Positions 23,543 through 36,000 of a stretch of DNA of 58,129 nt are shown here, in pieces. The stretch's first letter is position 1; each line of letters begins with the position of its first letter. Source of the stretch: Rhizaria sp. SCN 62-66 (taxonomy: Eukaryota; Rhizaria, unplaced); the NCBI GenBank assembly GCA_001724265.1, contig MEDY01000167.1, forward strand, positions 1 to 58,129, written 5' to 3'. Under the pieces are notes generated by a model. It was not told the origin of the DNA, searched no databases, and was given only the letters and a program-made list of their open reading frames with translations. The translations under genes were made by a program, and so were the position numbers.

Positions 23543-24026
23543 GCAGCAGCATTACAAGCGCAGCCGCGCCCCAATCAGGCACCGCCGTTGTCATTACGGG
23601 CTCGGACAACAGCAGCTCTGTCGCCGGCAACGGCGGCGCGCAGCTGGCCATTGCAGCCACTACCGAGAGACCCTCTGCTTCTCTCGACGCGCCGTGCACC
23701 GTCACCGTCGGCCCACTTGGCCCTCTTGACCCGCTTGGCCCGCTTGCACTTGGCCCCTTCCAGAGCGCGTTCGACCACGCGATCGAGTCAAACGTCAGCT
23801 CTAGCTCTCATGACTCTAACTCTAGCTCTGCCTCCGGCTCTATGAGTCGTAGTCAATATAATCGGCAGGTTGTTGCGGCTGCCACTGCGTTTTCAGACGC
23901 TGCCAACAAAGCTCTTACTTCTGCTGCTGCTGCCGCTGCTGCGGCAGCTGCGTCAGCGACCACAAGCTCGAGCATTTGCGCTGACTCTACGACCGCCACA
24001 CCGGCTGCGGCTGATACTGCTGCTGA

Positions 24027-24068
<42 letters not shown>

Positions 24069-27000
24069 TGCGCTACCGGGACTGCTCCAGGCAGTGTTCA
24101 AAGCGACGATTATGCACTCAAAGTCGCCGTCGCCGTCGGTGTCGGAGTCAGCCTCGGAGTCAGCCTCAGCGTCAGCTGACCGCTGTGACTCTGCTCTGGC
24201 TTTATTGGCCGTCAAGACAATCTTTGGACGCAGCTCTGGCTCGTTGTTGCTGCTGTTGGAGCTGTCTCTGCTCGCAATGCCTGCACCGTACCCGGCCAAC
24301 GCTAGCGCACACGCCAGCGCACACGTCAGTGTGAGCGGCGCAGCCGGCACAAGCTCCGCCGGCAGTGGCAGCGGCAGCGGCAGCGGCGCTGCGCTAGCCT
24401 GGGCGAGCCCGGTGTCACACGGGCTGCTCGACCTGTTTGCCGCCGCCGCCGACACGTGGGACTCCCGACGGGCGCACACGGCCATGCGGCTGATGATGCA
24501 GGTCGTGCGTGCGCGCGATGACGACTGCGGACTCAGTGTCCTGGACCTAGCTGCGATCGCGTACAGCCGTCCCAACAACAACAACAACAGAAACAACAAC
24601 AGAAGCAACAGCGGCAACAACGGCAGCAACGCTAGCACAAGCCCGGGCGCGGACGCGCTACAGTCACAATCCCTGCAGGCGCTGTTTCCGCGGCTTCTGG
24701 CCCTCACAGAGGACTATGTCGTAAATCATAAAGGCGCACGGGGGAAGCTCGTCGAAGCTGTTGCTGTTGCGCTAACCCACGCTATCATGGCGTCAACGCC
24801 AGCATTACCACAACAACAACAACAGCCGCAGCTGCCGCAGCCGCAGCAGCAGCAGCATCAGCAGCAGCAACAGAATGGAAGCATGGCAACGACAGGTGCG
24901 GCGGCTGCTGTTGGTCGACCTCGCGTTGGAGACTATGCACACCTCAGCTCCAACCCCGCCGTCGCCGCATTGGCACACTGGCTCCGGCTCCCTATCCCTG
25001 TCGCTCACGGTCATAGCCAGCCGCTGTCCAAGTCCCCGCCGCCGCCTAAGTACCCGTCGCAGTCGAATTCCACGTCGCAGTCCAAGGACCAGTCGCAGTC
25101 TAAGGACATGTCGTGGCCCGAGTCCCCTGCACCACGCACATAGAAGCAGAAACTACTGCTCCCGCTGCTCCTGGCCGCTTTGGAGACCAAACACGAGGCC
25201 TTGACGGAGTCTCTTCTCCAGGCCGGTGGTGACGCGTTCGCGCCCTATCGAAGTACCCCCTTAGACCGGCTCCGCGCGCCCGCACCCGCCCTGCGGGGGC
25301 GTCGCGGTGGCGCAGGCGAGTCCCAGCGGGACTTCGGGTCCCAGCAAGACTTGCGCCCCGCCGTCTCGTCTGTCTTGGGCGCCACCGCCGTCGCCGCGCC
25401 TCTGGCTGCAGCGCTGGCTCTGCCGCCTCCTCCGGCCTTGGCGAGGGCGACGGCAACAGCAGCGGCGGCAGCAACGACACCCGCACCTCTCTTGATCACT
25501 GTCGCGGCAGCCGCAGCAGCCGCAGCATCAGCGTTGGACGCGGGGAGTGCTGCTGCTGCAGCTGGTGCAGCTGCTGAAACTGCTAGCATGCGTGCCGATA
25601 CGGCCGTTGCTGCGAAGATTGCCAAGATGATCGCTACACGCGCCAAGGCGGCAGCGTCGCGGTACTTACCCGATGTAAGGGCCGCTTCGCCGCATGTCCT
25701 GCCTTCTGAGGCGGCGGCTCTGACCCCAGTCGACGTGCTGATTAGGTTTGCTGACGTGACACTCCTTAACGCATTTCGCGCACCGCCAGCCACGATCAAG
25801 ACTAAGCGGGGGGCTCCGGCGAGGGCTGTGGCCATGCCTGCTACTGCGACTGGGACTGGGACTGAGGCGGCACCGGGGCCGGAATCGCAGCTGCTTGCAG
25901 CTCAAACTGCACCCTTAGAGGACCTAAGCAGCAACAAGGACGACATCAACAACAACAACAACAACAACAGCAACAACAACAGCAACACGCCAGTTCTTAA
26001 GGCGGCTGCAACTCCTGATGCCGGCGCGAACGCACGTGCTCTCACCTCCGCTAGCTCCGATAACCATATCATGCTGCCGCCGATGACGCCCTCGACGCCG
26101 TCCTCGACGACGACGCCGCCGGCGACGACGCCGACGACGACGGCGACGTCGATGACGCCGACTTCGAGTGAGACCAGCGCCGACCGCATCCAAAGCCTGT
26201 CCCCGTCCGAGTTCGAGGCGTTGCTGTACCAAGCGGTTCTCGCAAGCAACGCCAGCGCACTGCGCTCGCTGCTGCTGGCGCGCGGCACTTATCCGGACCC
26301 CCCTTACATGGGCGACAGCGAACAAAGCAGTCAAGCCGCGAATGAGAGCGAGTCAAACCAAATTCAAGCCGCGTCGCCTGACCAAAGTCAAGCCTCGCCG
26401 AGCACGTCCACCAGCGGCAACAATACCGGCCACACCACGAGTCGCCGGTACTTAGACATGACGGCGACCCCCTTAGCGCTGTACTTGGCCATCCGGCGCG
26501 GTGACGAAGGCTGCGTGCGCGCTTTTATCTCCGCCGGTGTCGACCTGTCGCTCTTCACCCGCACCAACGGATTCACGGTGGTTCACGCTGCCATGGACGC
26601 CATCGCCACCGCGGTCACTACGGAGACGCCCAGGTTCACGCTCAACTATGCAACGAATGCGACCTCCACCTCCACTTCCAGCTCCAGCTCCAGCTCCAGC
26701 GGCAGCGGCAGCGGCAGCAGCAACAGTGTTGGTATAAGCCGTGTCAGCGCTTGGGTGTCTGCTTCGGACGCTACTTCTGCGCCACTGACATATCTGAGCG
26801 GCCCCTTGGACAGTCGTGACAGCAGCAACAAGCGGGAGAGCGACGAACTTGCGTTCGAGGACGAGGAGAATGATTTTCTGCCTCAAAACCACTTAGAAGG
26901 TCTCGGTAGCCACTCCAACATGCCAGGTTTTGATGACGTTGCCGGCGCTATGCATCTAAGTACCTCCTTAGACGCGGCCGTGAGCAATAGGCCCCTCCGC

Positions 27001-30000
27001 ACTACTCTCGACGACGCCCCCACCGATGGCAACAACAACAGCGCTTCTGACTCTCTCAGCAGAACAGCAGCATCATCATCATCATCAGCAGCAGCAGCGA
27101 GCTTGAATAGCTCCAGCGCTAGCGCGAGCAGTTCCGCCAGTGTCAGCCCAGCCGTGTCCCTGTTTTACCGCAGCTCTCTCCCGCTCTCCGAGCGCGTTCT
27201 GCTCCTTAACACGAGCTACGCCCCGCGCCTCTCCCTGCTGCGGCTGCTCGTCTTCTCCTCCTCTCTGTCGCCCTGGGCGATGTCGCAGCCCGCGAGCGCG
27301 GGGGGCAAAGCACCGCTCCACGTCGCGGTTGGCTACGGGCTCATCTGCGCTGCGCAGGTGCTGCTGAGCAGGCCGAAGCAGCCCGTCGGCAGCAGCAGCA
27401 GTACTAGCTTCAGCAGCGCTGGCTCCGCCGGCGGCACCGGCGGCAGCAGTATTACGATTGGCAACATCAATGCTGTGAACAACTACAACAACGCTATCGC
27501 CGCGGGTGGATCTCACGATATCGGTTCGACTCGGTATATCTCGGCCTCTAGCGCTGCGTCTGCCCCCAGCAAGGACACTAAAAGCGCGATTGTTGACGCT
27601 GAGGGCGATGAGCTCGATACTGACTACGACGACGACGAGTTTGACTCTGATGGCAACAAGAGTCCGACGGCGGCTGAGAGCACTGACACAGGCGCAGGTT
27701 CTCACCGGAACATTAGTGCTGCTTTACCCAGCGGTAAACCGGCTCGTTACGGCAGCACTGGCAGCTCTGGGACGCCGAGCTATAGCAGCCACAGCTCTCC
27801 TGGTGCTGGTCCGAGCAGCTACGATACACGCAAGACGCGCGTCATCAGGCCCGCCGTCGACGCGCTATGCAGCACCCGTGGTTTCACCCCCCTCGCCTAC
27901 GTGGCAGCGAACGATGTCGTCGTGTACCTGCCCTCAACGACTCTCTCAGACGCGCAGACGTGCAATAACAGCGCAAAGAGCACAGCACACAGTGCCGCTG
28001 ACGGTGCTGGAGCGGTCGCGAACGCTGCGGCGGGTGAGTCCACGTCTTTTTTTGGCCCAAACGTCGCGCACACGGATCTCTCTCTCGCCTATGCGTTATG
28101 CGCTGAGCTCGCCACCGCCGACCCCACAGGCTCTGGCAGCATCAGTAGTAAAGCGCACACAGCTGAGCTGCTGTCACGAGCCCGCGCGTTATCAGCTTCG
28201 CGGGCTAAGCCCCCCGCGGTGACCCACCGCGACCACACTCTGGCCGTCCTGACGCGCGTGCTGCTGCAAGCCGGAGCGGACCCGGACGCGAGGGCGCACG
28301 GTCCAGCCGGGTATGTCAAGACTAAGTGGTCGCTCTGGGGACAGAAGTCTAGTCGCGGCCTGACTTACCCTGAGATTGCTGAATGTAAGGAGGTACTTAG
28401 GATTGACACAAACACTAACTCAAGCAATATCGCAACCAAAGGCGCAAGCACTGACTCTAGTTCTGGCGCTGTCAGTGTGGAGCAGCAGCAACAGCAGCAG
28501 CAGCAACAGGAGCACTCTGCTTTGTTACTCAAACACGACACTTTGGCTCAATTCCTCTCCGTCTACACAGCGAGCGCGGCGCTAAAGCATGCGGAGCGAA
28601 TGGCTATCCACGCTCGCCTGACCACAGCCTGCGCCGCGACGTACCAGTCGATGATCGCGTCCCACAGTCCGGTCCACATCATGGATCACGAGGCGTCTTT
28701 GAACAAGCTAAGGCAGTTTGAGCAGACGGCTGCAGAGACTGACCGCACAAGCCGAGCGGAACGTCTGCGCCTGGAAACGAAGCTCGCGGTTTTGAAGGAG
28801 AGGCTTGCGGCTCTCGAGCAAAAGTTAGAGCTTGAGCCAGATGCGCGGACTTCAGAGGTCGAGCAGACAGGGAACATCACCCATAACGACCACCGCAACA
28901 AAAGCAACACTAGCAGCGCCGATGTCCTGGGTGCGACTGTTAGCGCCAGCGCGAGCGCGAGCGGTGCTCCAACGAAGAAGAATGGTGCCGAAACAGACAT
29001 GGCATCCGAGCCTGAGACCTCCATGACGACATCTGATTCTGCAACTCACCGGGGCGCTGATGACTCGCTGTTGTCTGTCGACTGTGCACCTCTCATCCAC
29101 AGCCCCGCCGCTGCGCTCGCCGCTGCCCACGGTCACATGGTGTCGGCTTTCTACGGCAACGACATCCTGGCGACGACTGCGGGCTTGTCGGTGCTTATGT
29201 TGGCCGCCTATGGCAACAACACAGTCACGGGCAAGATCCTACTGGCCCACGGCGTTGATGCCAACGCTGCTGTCTTTGCGCAAGCTGTGCCCGCTATCTA
29301 CAGCGACGCAGACTCAAGTTCTCCCTTAGATGGGCATGTAAGTACATCTTCAGACCAGAGGACGCGCACCCTGCTCGTGCCGGGCCGGCCGCGGATGCCC
29401 AAAGACACGGCCTTGCTCATTGCAGTCGCCAAGAAGCACCGTGCTTTCATCGCTATGCTCCTGCCGCGGTCACTTCAAGCCTTCACACAACAACAGCTTG
29501 TTGGTGCGAATTCCACTGGCACTCTCGCCTTGCTGCCCCGGCCGGCTCTGGCCGCGTCCGCGCCGACGATGGCCGAGTTGCGCTCCCTCTCCAAGGGCGT
29601 CCTGACGCTGCCGGATGACTCGCGCACTAGTGGTACGGCGAGCGCCTCCGGTGCCAGAGGCGTTTTCGCGCCACCATACCCCGAAGCCCTCTTGCTCGGT
29701 CCTCTCGTCGCCCCTGCCACCACCGCGGCGTCGTCACCGTCGTCCAAAGAGACTTACATCGATGTGAGTTCTCCTAACGACGCAGCGCACACCTCTCCGG
29801 TGGGGAGTGACGAGTGGGCATTCACACCCTTAGTGCCGCTACGCGGCTTATATTCAACGCACAGTGGTGACCACTCTTCAGTTGACGGCAGCGTATTTGC
29901 GTCTGGTTCGAACCAATCGCCATTTTCGACACAGTCTCAGTTCACAAGTATTCGTGTCGTTCCACCTGTTTTGGCTCATCAGGACGGGCAACACGGGGTT

Positions 30001-33000
30001 GACGTGTCCAAGACTGGGCGAGGCGAGTCTCTCGCTAACGACAGCGAGTTCAACCGTGTCGACATGACTGATGGCAGCTCCTACTCTCTCTACAGCACTA
30101 AGAGCGCGGGAAGTAGCAGCAGCGCGTCAAACAGTCTTACGACAACGCCGTCTGACCAGTCGTTCTTCACGCAGAATAGCACCTACACCGCCTTGCTCGC
30201 CAGTCTGGAGAGCCGTGATCACCCGCCGCCGGCCGACAAGGCAGCTGCGGCTGCGCCTGCGAGTGCGGCTGCGGGCGCCGCGGCTGCCCATAGCGCCGCC
30301 GCCGCGATCATGGCCCGGTCTCGGGAGGCCGCCGTGCTGCGTCAGGCGAAGGCAGCTCTTCTCTCGCTCGCTTTGCCCCAGCCGCAGTCTCAGTCTGATC
30401 CGGCCGTGACGGGAGCTGGCAGTGACTGGGTGGCGTACACGCCTCAGAGCCAGTGCGACCCGAACGTCGTCTACGCTGCTCCCTTGCCTCGCTACACGAG
30501 AGATCCGATCGGCAGCACAAGCATTAACAGCGATTCGAGTGTCATTGAGAGTTCGAGCGATTATTCGCTCTCTTTGTCCCTTGTTGCAGCCGAGTCTGCG
30601 TCTAATCTCGCTGCTCCAAACGCTAGCCGCCTTTTCAAACCAAGCCACAGTGGCGAAGACCGTTCAGCGCTCTCTGCCCAGCACAAGCAGCACGCGTTCG
30701 CACTGGCAAGCAGCCTGGCGACGGCGCTGCAAGTCGCTGCAGAGCTCGGAGACGTGCTTACGGTCACGTTGCTCCTTCGGGCTGGTGCTGTGCCACAACC
30801 GAACCCCGCGCTAAGTACCCCCTCAGATTACTATAAGCTGCAGGTGCATCATTCCGTGATCACCGCTCTCATTGCTTCAACCAGTGACGACACTGAGCAG
30901 CTCAGCGTTGATCTCAGCAAGCTCAACCTTTCTGCGCCGCACTCGGAGTCGTTGTCATTGCTCGAGTCCTACGCCAAGACCCTGGTGGCCCGCCCGCTTC
31001 TGACTCTGGTGCAATTGGCTGCCAACTCAAACGCGAGCGGCGACACGCAGCGTGCTCAGTCAAGTCCGGCTTTGGAGTTAGGCCAGTGCCGCTTTACATT
31101 CTTCGACTCTCAGGGCCGGTCCCCCTTAGTCTGGGCTGTTATCAAGAACAGGGCGGATTTGGCACGCTTACTGCTGCTCGCCGAGGCCGCGGCGGTGCGA
31201 CGCGCTTTCTATGCCCAAACCAGCGGCACCACGGTCAACCATGCGAGCACGACTGACGCTGTTCCGCGTTCGTCCGAGTCGACCTCGAAGCGTATGACAC
31301 ATGCCGAGGCCGTGGAGGCGATGCGCGGCGCGGCGACGATTGCCGCGGCGGTCGCACTTGTTCGCTCAGCGCAAAGCCCGTTAGTGTCGCGCGCGCTGGC
31401 AAGTGGCGCGGGCGCGGGCGCACTGTCTGCGGGCACAAACAGCGCTAGCGACCAACGAGCTGATGGGGCGACGATTTTGTGTTTATCGGCATTAATGGAC
31501 TCGCAAAACAGCTACAGCGACGTCGGGACTGCTTTGACACTGGAAAAACTGAAGCGCACATATATCCGTCTCGTTGCTCAAGACTTCTACCGCAAGTTCA
31601 GCTCCAGCTCGGATGGGTGGTTGGTGAACAAGGCTTGCTTTAGGGGCGCCACGCCCTTAGATTACGCATTGCTCATGGGTACTTACACCAACAGGTCGAA
31701 CGCGAGTACCATTGATGCGCTGTTGCGCGCCTGCGGCGGCGCGCACTCGTCGACGCCGGCGCAGCTCGTCTTGCTTGCACAGTCCCAGTCGCCGTCGCAA
31801 TTGCCGTCCTAGTCGCAGTTTCTGGCCGCGGCTGCCTTTACAGCCGCGCAGACGGCGACCACCGCGGTTGCGGCTGCCGTCGATGCTGCCGCTGATGTTG
31901 CTGCTGCTGCTGCTGCTGCTGATGCTGCTGATGCAGTTGTTGTTGATGGGACTGAGAGGACTGCTGCTGTCAGCGCTGCAAATCGCGCGATCAAGGCTGC
32001 TGCTAGTGCGACTAAGGCTGCTGCTTATTTTGATCAAATGGCAACAAACCGCCTCTCAAAGCTAGCACCCGAGGCCGCAACCATCACTCTGGACGCGGAA
32101 AATCCGACTACAACTCAGAAAACGCCCGTGTTTTTCCCTCCCAGCCGCCCCGCTGCCAAAGCGACGAGTATTACGACTGATTCCGCGAAGAAGCCCACCA
32201 CCACCACGAGTGCCACAGCTTCTCTCGCAACACCAGCATCACGTTCTAGTCCTTCTGCCACTTCCAGTGTCGCAACAACGGTAACTGACGTCGCTCTCGC
32301 AGCCTCGGCAGTGCCAGATCGCGTGTCAACGACGGCGACGCCTGAGGCCGCTCTCGCTGCCTCGGCGGTGCCCCTCACTGTTGTCGGCGTTGCCAGTCTT
32401 GCGGCGCGGCTGCTCGTTGCCGCCCGCACCAGCAGCGCGCTCGTGACGATGCCTTACTACACAACGACGACAACAACAACAAGAACCAAAACAGCAATAT
32501 CAGAGACTGCGACAGCTTCCGATGCATCTTCTGCGTCACAGAACGTTGCTCCACCTGTAACAAAGAACCCGTACAAGCTAGCGCGTGCCGCCGCCGCCAA
32601 AGCCGCTACCGCTACGCGGTGCCTGCCGTCGGCCCCCGTCCTTGCTATCGAGCCCTGGTCAGCGCTGATCGCATCCGGCTACACTCTGAAACACGCGAAA
32701 AATTCGCTTAAATTTGCGTACGTCTCTATTCTTCACACACCAAAAACCCTTTTCTCAACTATGCCAATGAAACACAACCATATTTGGCACCGTCTTCACA
32801 AAACTGTGTACTATGCCGGAATCAAACTCGAATTGCACTAATAAGATAACTGATTATTCTATTTCCACTATCCTTTGCTCTTATTGCGTCACTATAGCCC
32901 GCCGAGCGTCATCAATTCCGCCACTTTCAACAACATCGAGATTTCCGCCGACAGCGATCGTTTTATGATGGCAGCTGAGCTTGCCATTAAAACTGACATC

Positions 33001-36000
33001 ATCACGAAGTGGATCCCTGCCAAGCTCAGTGTCGCGCGGCTGTACCAACAGCAAAGCTTCGCGCTGCCCTGCTTTGACGTGTTTTCCCCTGTGGACGCCG
33101 TGTTGTACTCGCCCCCGGCAGCGCTGGCGACCCTCCTTGCCGCGGACGACGCCAAGGCGATGGATGCCTACATCATTGGCCAAGCAGCTGCGGCGAACGG
33201 CCGCGGTCTAAGCGCGAGTGTCAGCGCCCACTCAGAGGCGGGTGAGGTCGAGATCGATGTCGCTGCGGTAGCAGCCGCAGCCAACGCTGTCGTGCTCTGC
33301 GGTCTTGACAACGGCGACACGCACATCACCGACGAGACCAGCTCTCATGTGACCACAACGCCTCTGAGCGACGACTCGTCTGTGACTGTGGAAGTGAGCG
33401 TCACCGGCGCCAACCGCACCGTCACCGCACAGTCTCTGCTTTCGCTCTGCATTTTCCACCGCGCGTACAACTGCGCCGCGCTGCTGCTGCGTCGCGGCGC
33501 GCTGCCGGGCGCCAGTGCGAGCGCCACCGAAGCCGTGGCCGCGGCGGCTGCCAGCGGACTGGCGATCTGCGACTGGCCGTACTTCAGCCCTGTGTTGTCC
33601 GACAACGGCTCCTCGAAGAGTCGTTTATCCGGTGGAGCTGATGGGACGCAGGGTGGACCGACCGTTAGCATCACGCGTACTGTCGAGCTGTCGGATACGG
33701 TCGTGGTGGCGCCGACATTGCCTCGCACTGGGCGCTTTGTTCCGTCGACGATCGTGAGCCACTACAGCAACAGCAGCGCCGATAGTGAGCTCGGGGATGC
33801 GAGCGCTGGTCACCAAGAACGCACTGCGCGCGTCGGCCGTTTACTGGTCGCTCAATGCAAGAACTTCGGTGTTAAGGCTCACGCCGGGTCACAATCTGTA
33901 TGGACGCCGGGTACCACCGAGTTTGCGTCTCAGGCAGCTCACTCACTGCTCAATTCGCCTGCATTGGGGACACTGATTCCTCGTGAGTCGACTGTCCATC
34001 CGTTCACTATCGCAAAAGCCCCGTTGTACTTGCCGCTCGCTCCCTTAAATGCAGATCCAAGTGCGAAGACAGACACTATGAGTGGGTTTGTGTTCGATTT
34101 GCGCTGTCTCAGGGGGTGGTCGCCCCTCCACCTGGCGAGCGCCCTCGGCGACCTCAGGGGCATCTCCCTGCTTCTCTCCGCAGGCGCCCCGCTTGACTGT
34201 GTCGACGTGACAGACCAGACCCCTCTCGTCACGGCCGCCATCGCTGCTGCCTCCGGCTACCACAATCACTTGCTCTTCCCCAGCAACAACAACAACGACA
34301 ACAACATCAACAACAAAGCAGGCAGCGGAAATAAATTCTCGCGCTCGAATGCGGCTGTCGACAGTTTGGGCAAGTCCGCGACCGCCGAGCTCGTGACCTA
34401 TCTCTCCCGCCTCGGCTTCAACGGCGCCGCTGTGCTCGCATCGCCCCTCTACAACACCACGTCCACCGCTGCTGCCGCAACGACGACGACGGCCGCCGCG
34501 GCCGCCGCGGCCGCCGCCGCCGCCACCCCGTTGATCACGGCGGCGGGCGTGCCCACGCATGCGCTGGCGCTCTTGCTGGCTGGCGGCGCCGGCTCCAGCT
34601 CCAGCGCCAGCGCCGCGACCCCCGCGGCGGCGGGCGCGGGCCCCGGCTCCGAGGCCGCCACCGCGGCCGCCGCCACCGCAGTCAGCACAGCGAGCGCGAA
34701 CGTGCTGTCGGGCGTGCGCGAGTGGCTGGTCCGTGCCGCGGCGCGCGGCCAGCGCGAAGCTGCGGTGGTGGATCTGACGCTGGCGCGGCTCCAGGCGGCG
34801 GCCAGGCAGGCGCGCGCGGCGCGGGCGGCCGCGGTGAAGACCCTGTTGGCCACGGCGAGCGACACTGGCAGCGGCAACGGCGATGGCGCTAACAACAGCA
34901 GCCATAACAGCGGCAGCAATGGTGCTGATAACGGCGGGGAAAAGGTGATCAATCTGCTGCGGACGCTGACGCAGAGACTGAACACTGCTCCTCCACACAG
35001 CAACGCAGGCAGCTCTGCCACTCCTCGTGCGAATCCTGGCGGTGCCTTAAGTGTCTCTGCGAACTCGAGTGCAGCTGAACGTGGTGGGCAGGTTAGCTCG
35101 GGCGCGGACCCAGACCCGAGCACGCTTGGGAGCCGGATCGACGCGACGAGCGTGAGCGCACAGAGCGTCACCACCAGTGCCGCGAGCGATGTGTTTGCCA
35201 ACATCCACGCTTTATTCAACAGGGCCGCTCGTAATAGCACGTCTAGTACCAGTGTGAGCGCCAACACGGCTCCGAAGACAGACACCAACGCTAGCGATGA
35301 CAAAATCACTCCCAACGAGGCGAGCACGACGGCATCCAGTACGGCGGCATCCATCGCTCCCACTGAGAGTGATACTGCTCCTGCCGGTGTCACCAGTGCC
35401 GCTATTGCAAGTGCGACCGCGAGTAGTTCGCGTGTCAGTGACAAGGAAGTGCTGGCTGCCATCGTGAAGTGTGAGGCAGCTCTTTCTCAAATCAATGCAG
35501 TACGTTATCAAAACAAACAAATATCGCATGAAAAGCCACATCTACTTTGCTAATTTTTCAGTATGACATTAAAATTCTCATTTACAATGCACCATTTGCT
35601 TACCTGATACTTGCTTTTTGCGATACTCTTTCCTTTCAACCTGTTTAGACCGCGAACGCCGCCGTCGCGACCGCGCTCTCGTCCCTCCGCGCCTCCTTCG
35701 TCCCCTTCAACACCCCCGTGCCCTCCGCCGGCGGACTGCCCCTGCTCGCCGCCGTCGCCCCGCTCCACTCGGCGCTGCCCGGGCTGCTGCGCGCGCTCGT
35801 CCGCGGCGGCGCGCGCGCTAATGCGGTCACCGACGGCGGCTGGTCACTCCCGATGCTCGTCGCACAGTCGCTCGCGCACAGCAACGGCGCGCACACCGCC
35901 AACAGCAACAACAACAACAACAGCAGCAACAGCAACAACAGCAACAATGCCGCTACTGCCGCGAACGCTAGCGCGAGCGCTAGCAGTGGCGGCGCCACCG

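Noticed and set aside
25050-25143. Intron ending at the first internal TAG (GTACCC...CACATAG)
   Set aside because: The length, 94 bases, would shift the frame away from the long downstream frame, and the sequence is coding-like and GC-rich, unlike the AT-rich introns here.
31765-31812. Intron ending at the second internal TAG
   Set aside because: The only nearby in-phase GT is GTCTTG, unlike every other donor in the window, and the intron would be only about 48 bases of Gln/Ser-coding sequence.
34045-35462. Long minus-strand frames opposite the ankyrin gene (also opposite the 2616-residue gene)
   Set aside because: These are shadows produced by high-GC codons and Ala/Ser runs; they cross the real splice sites and carry no domain.
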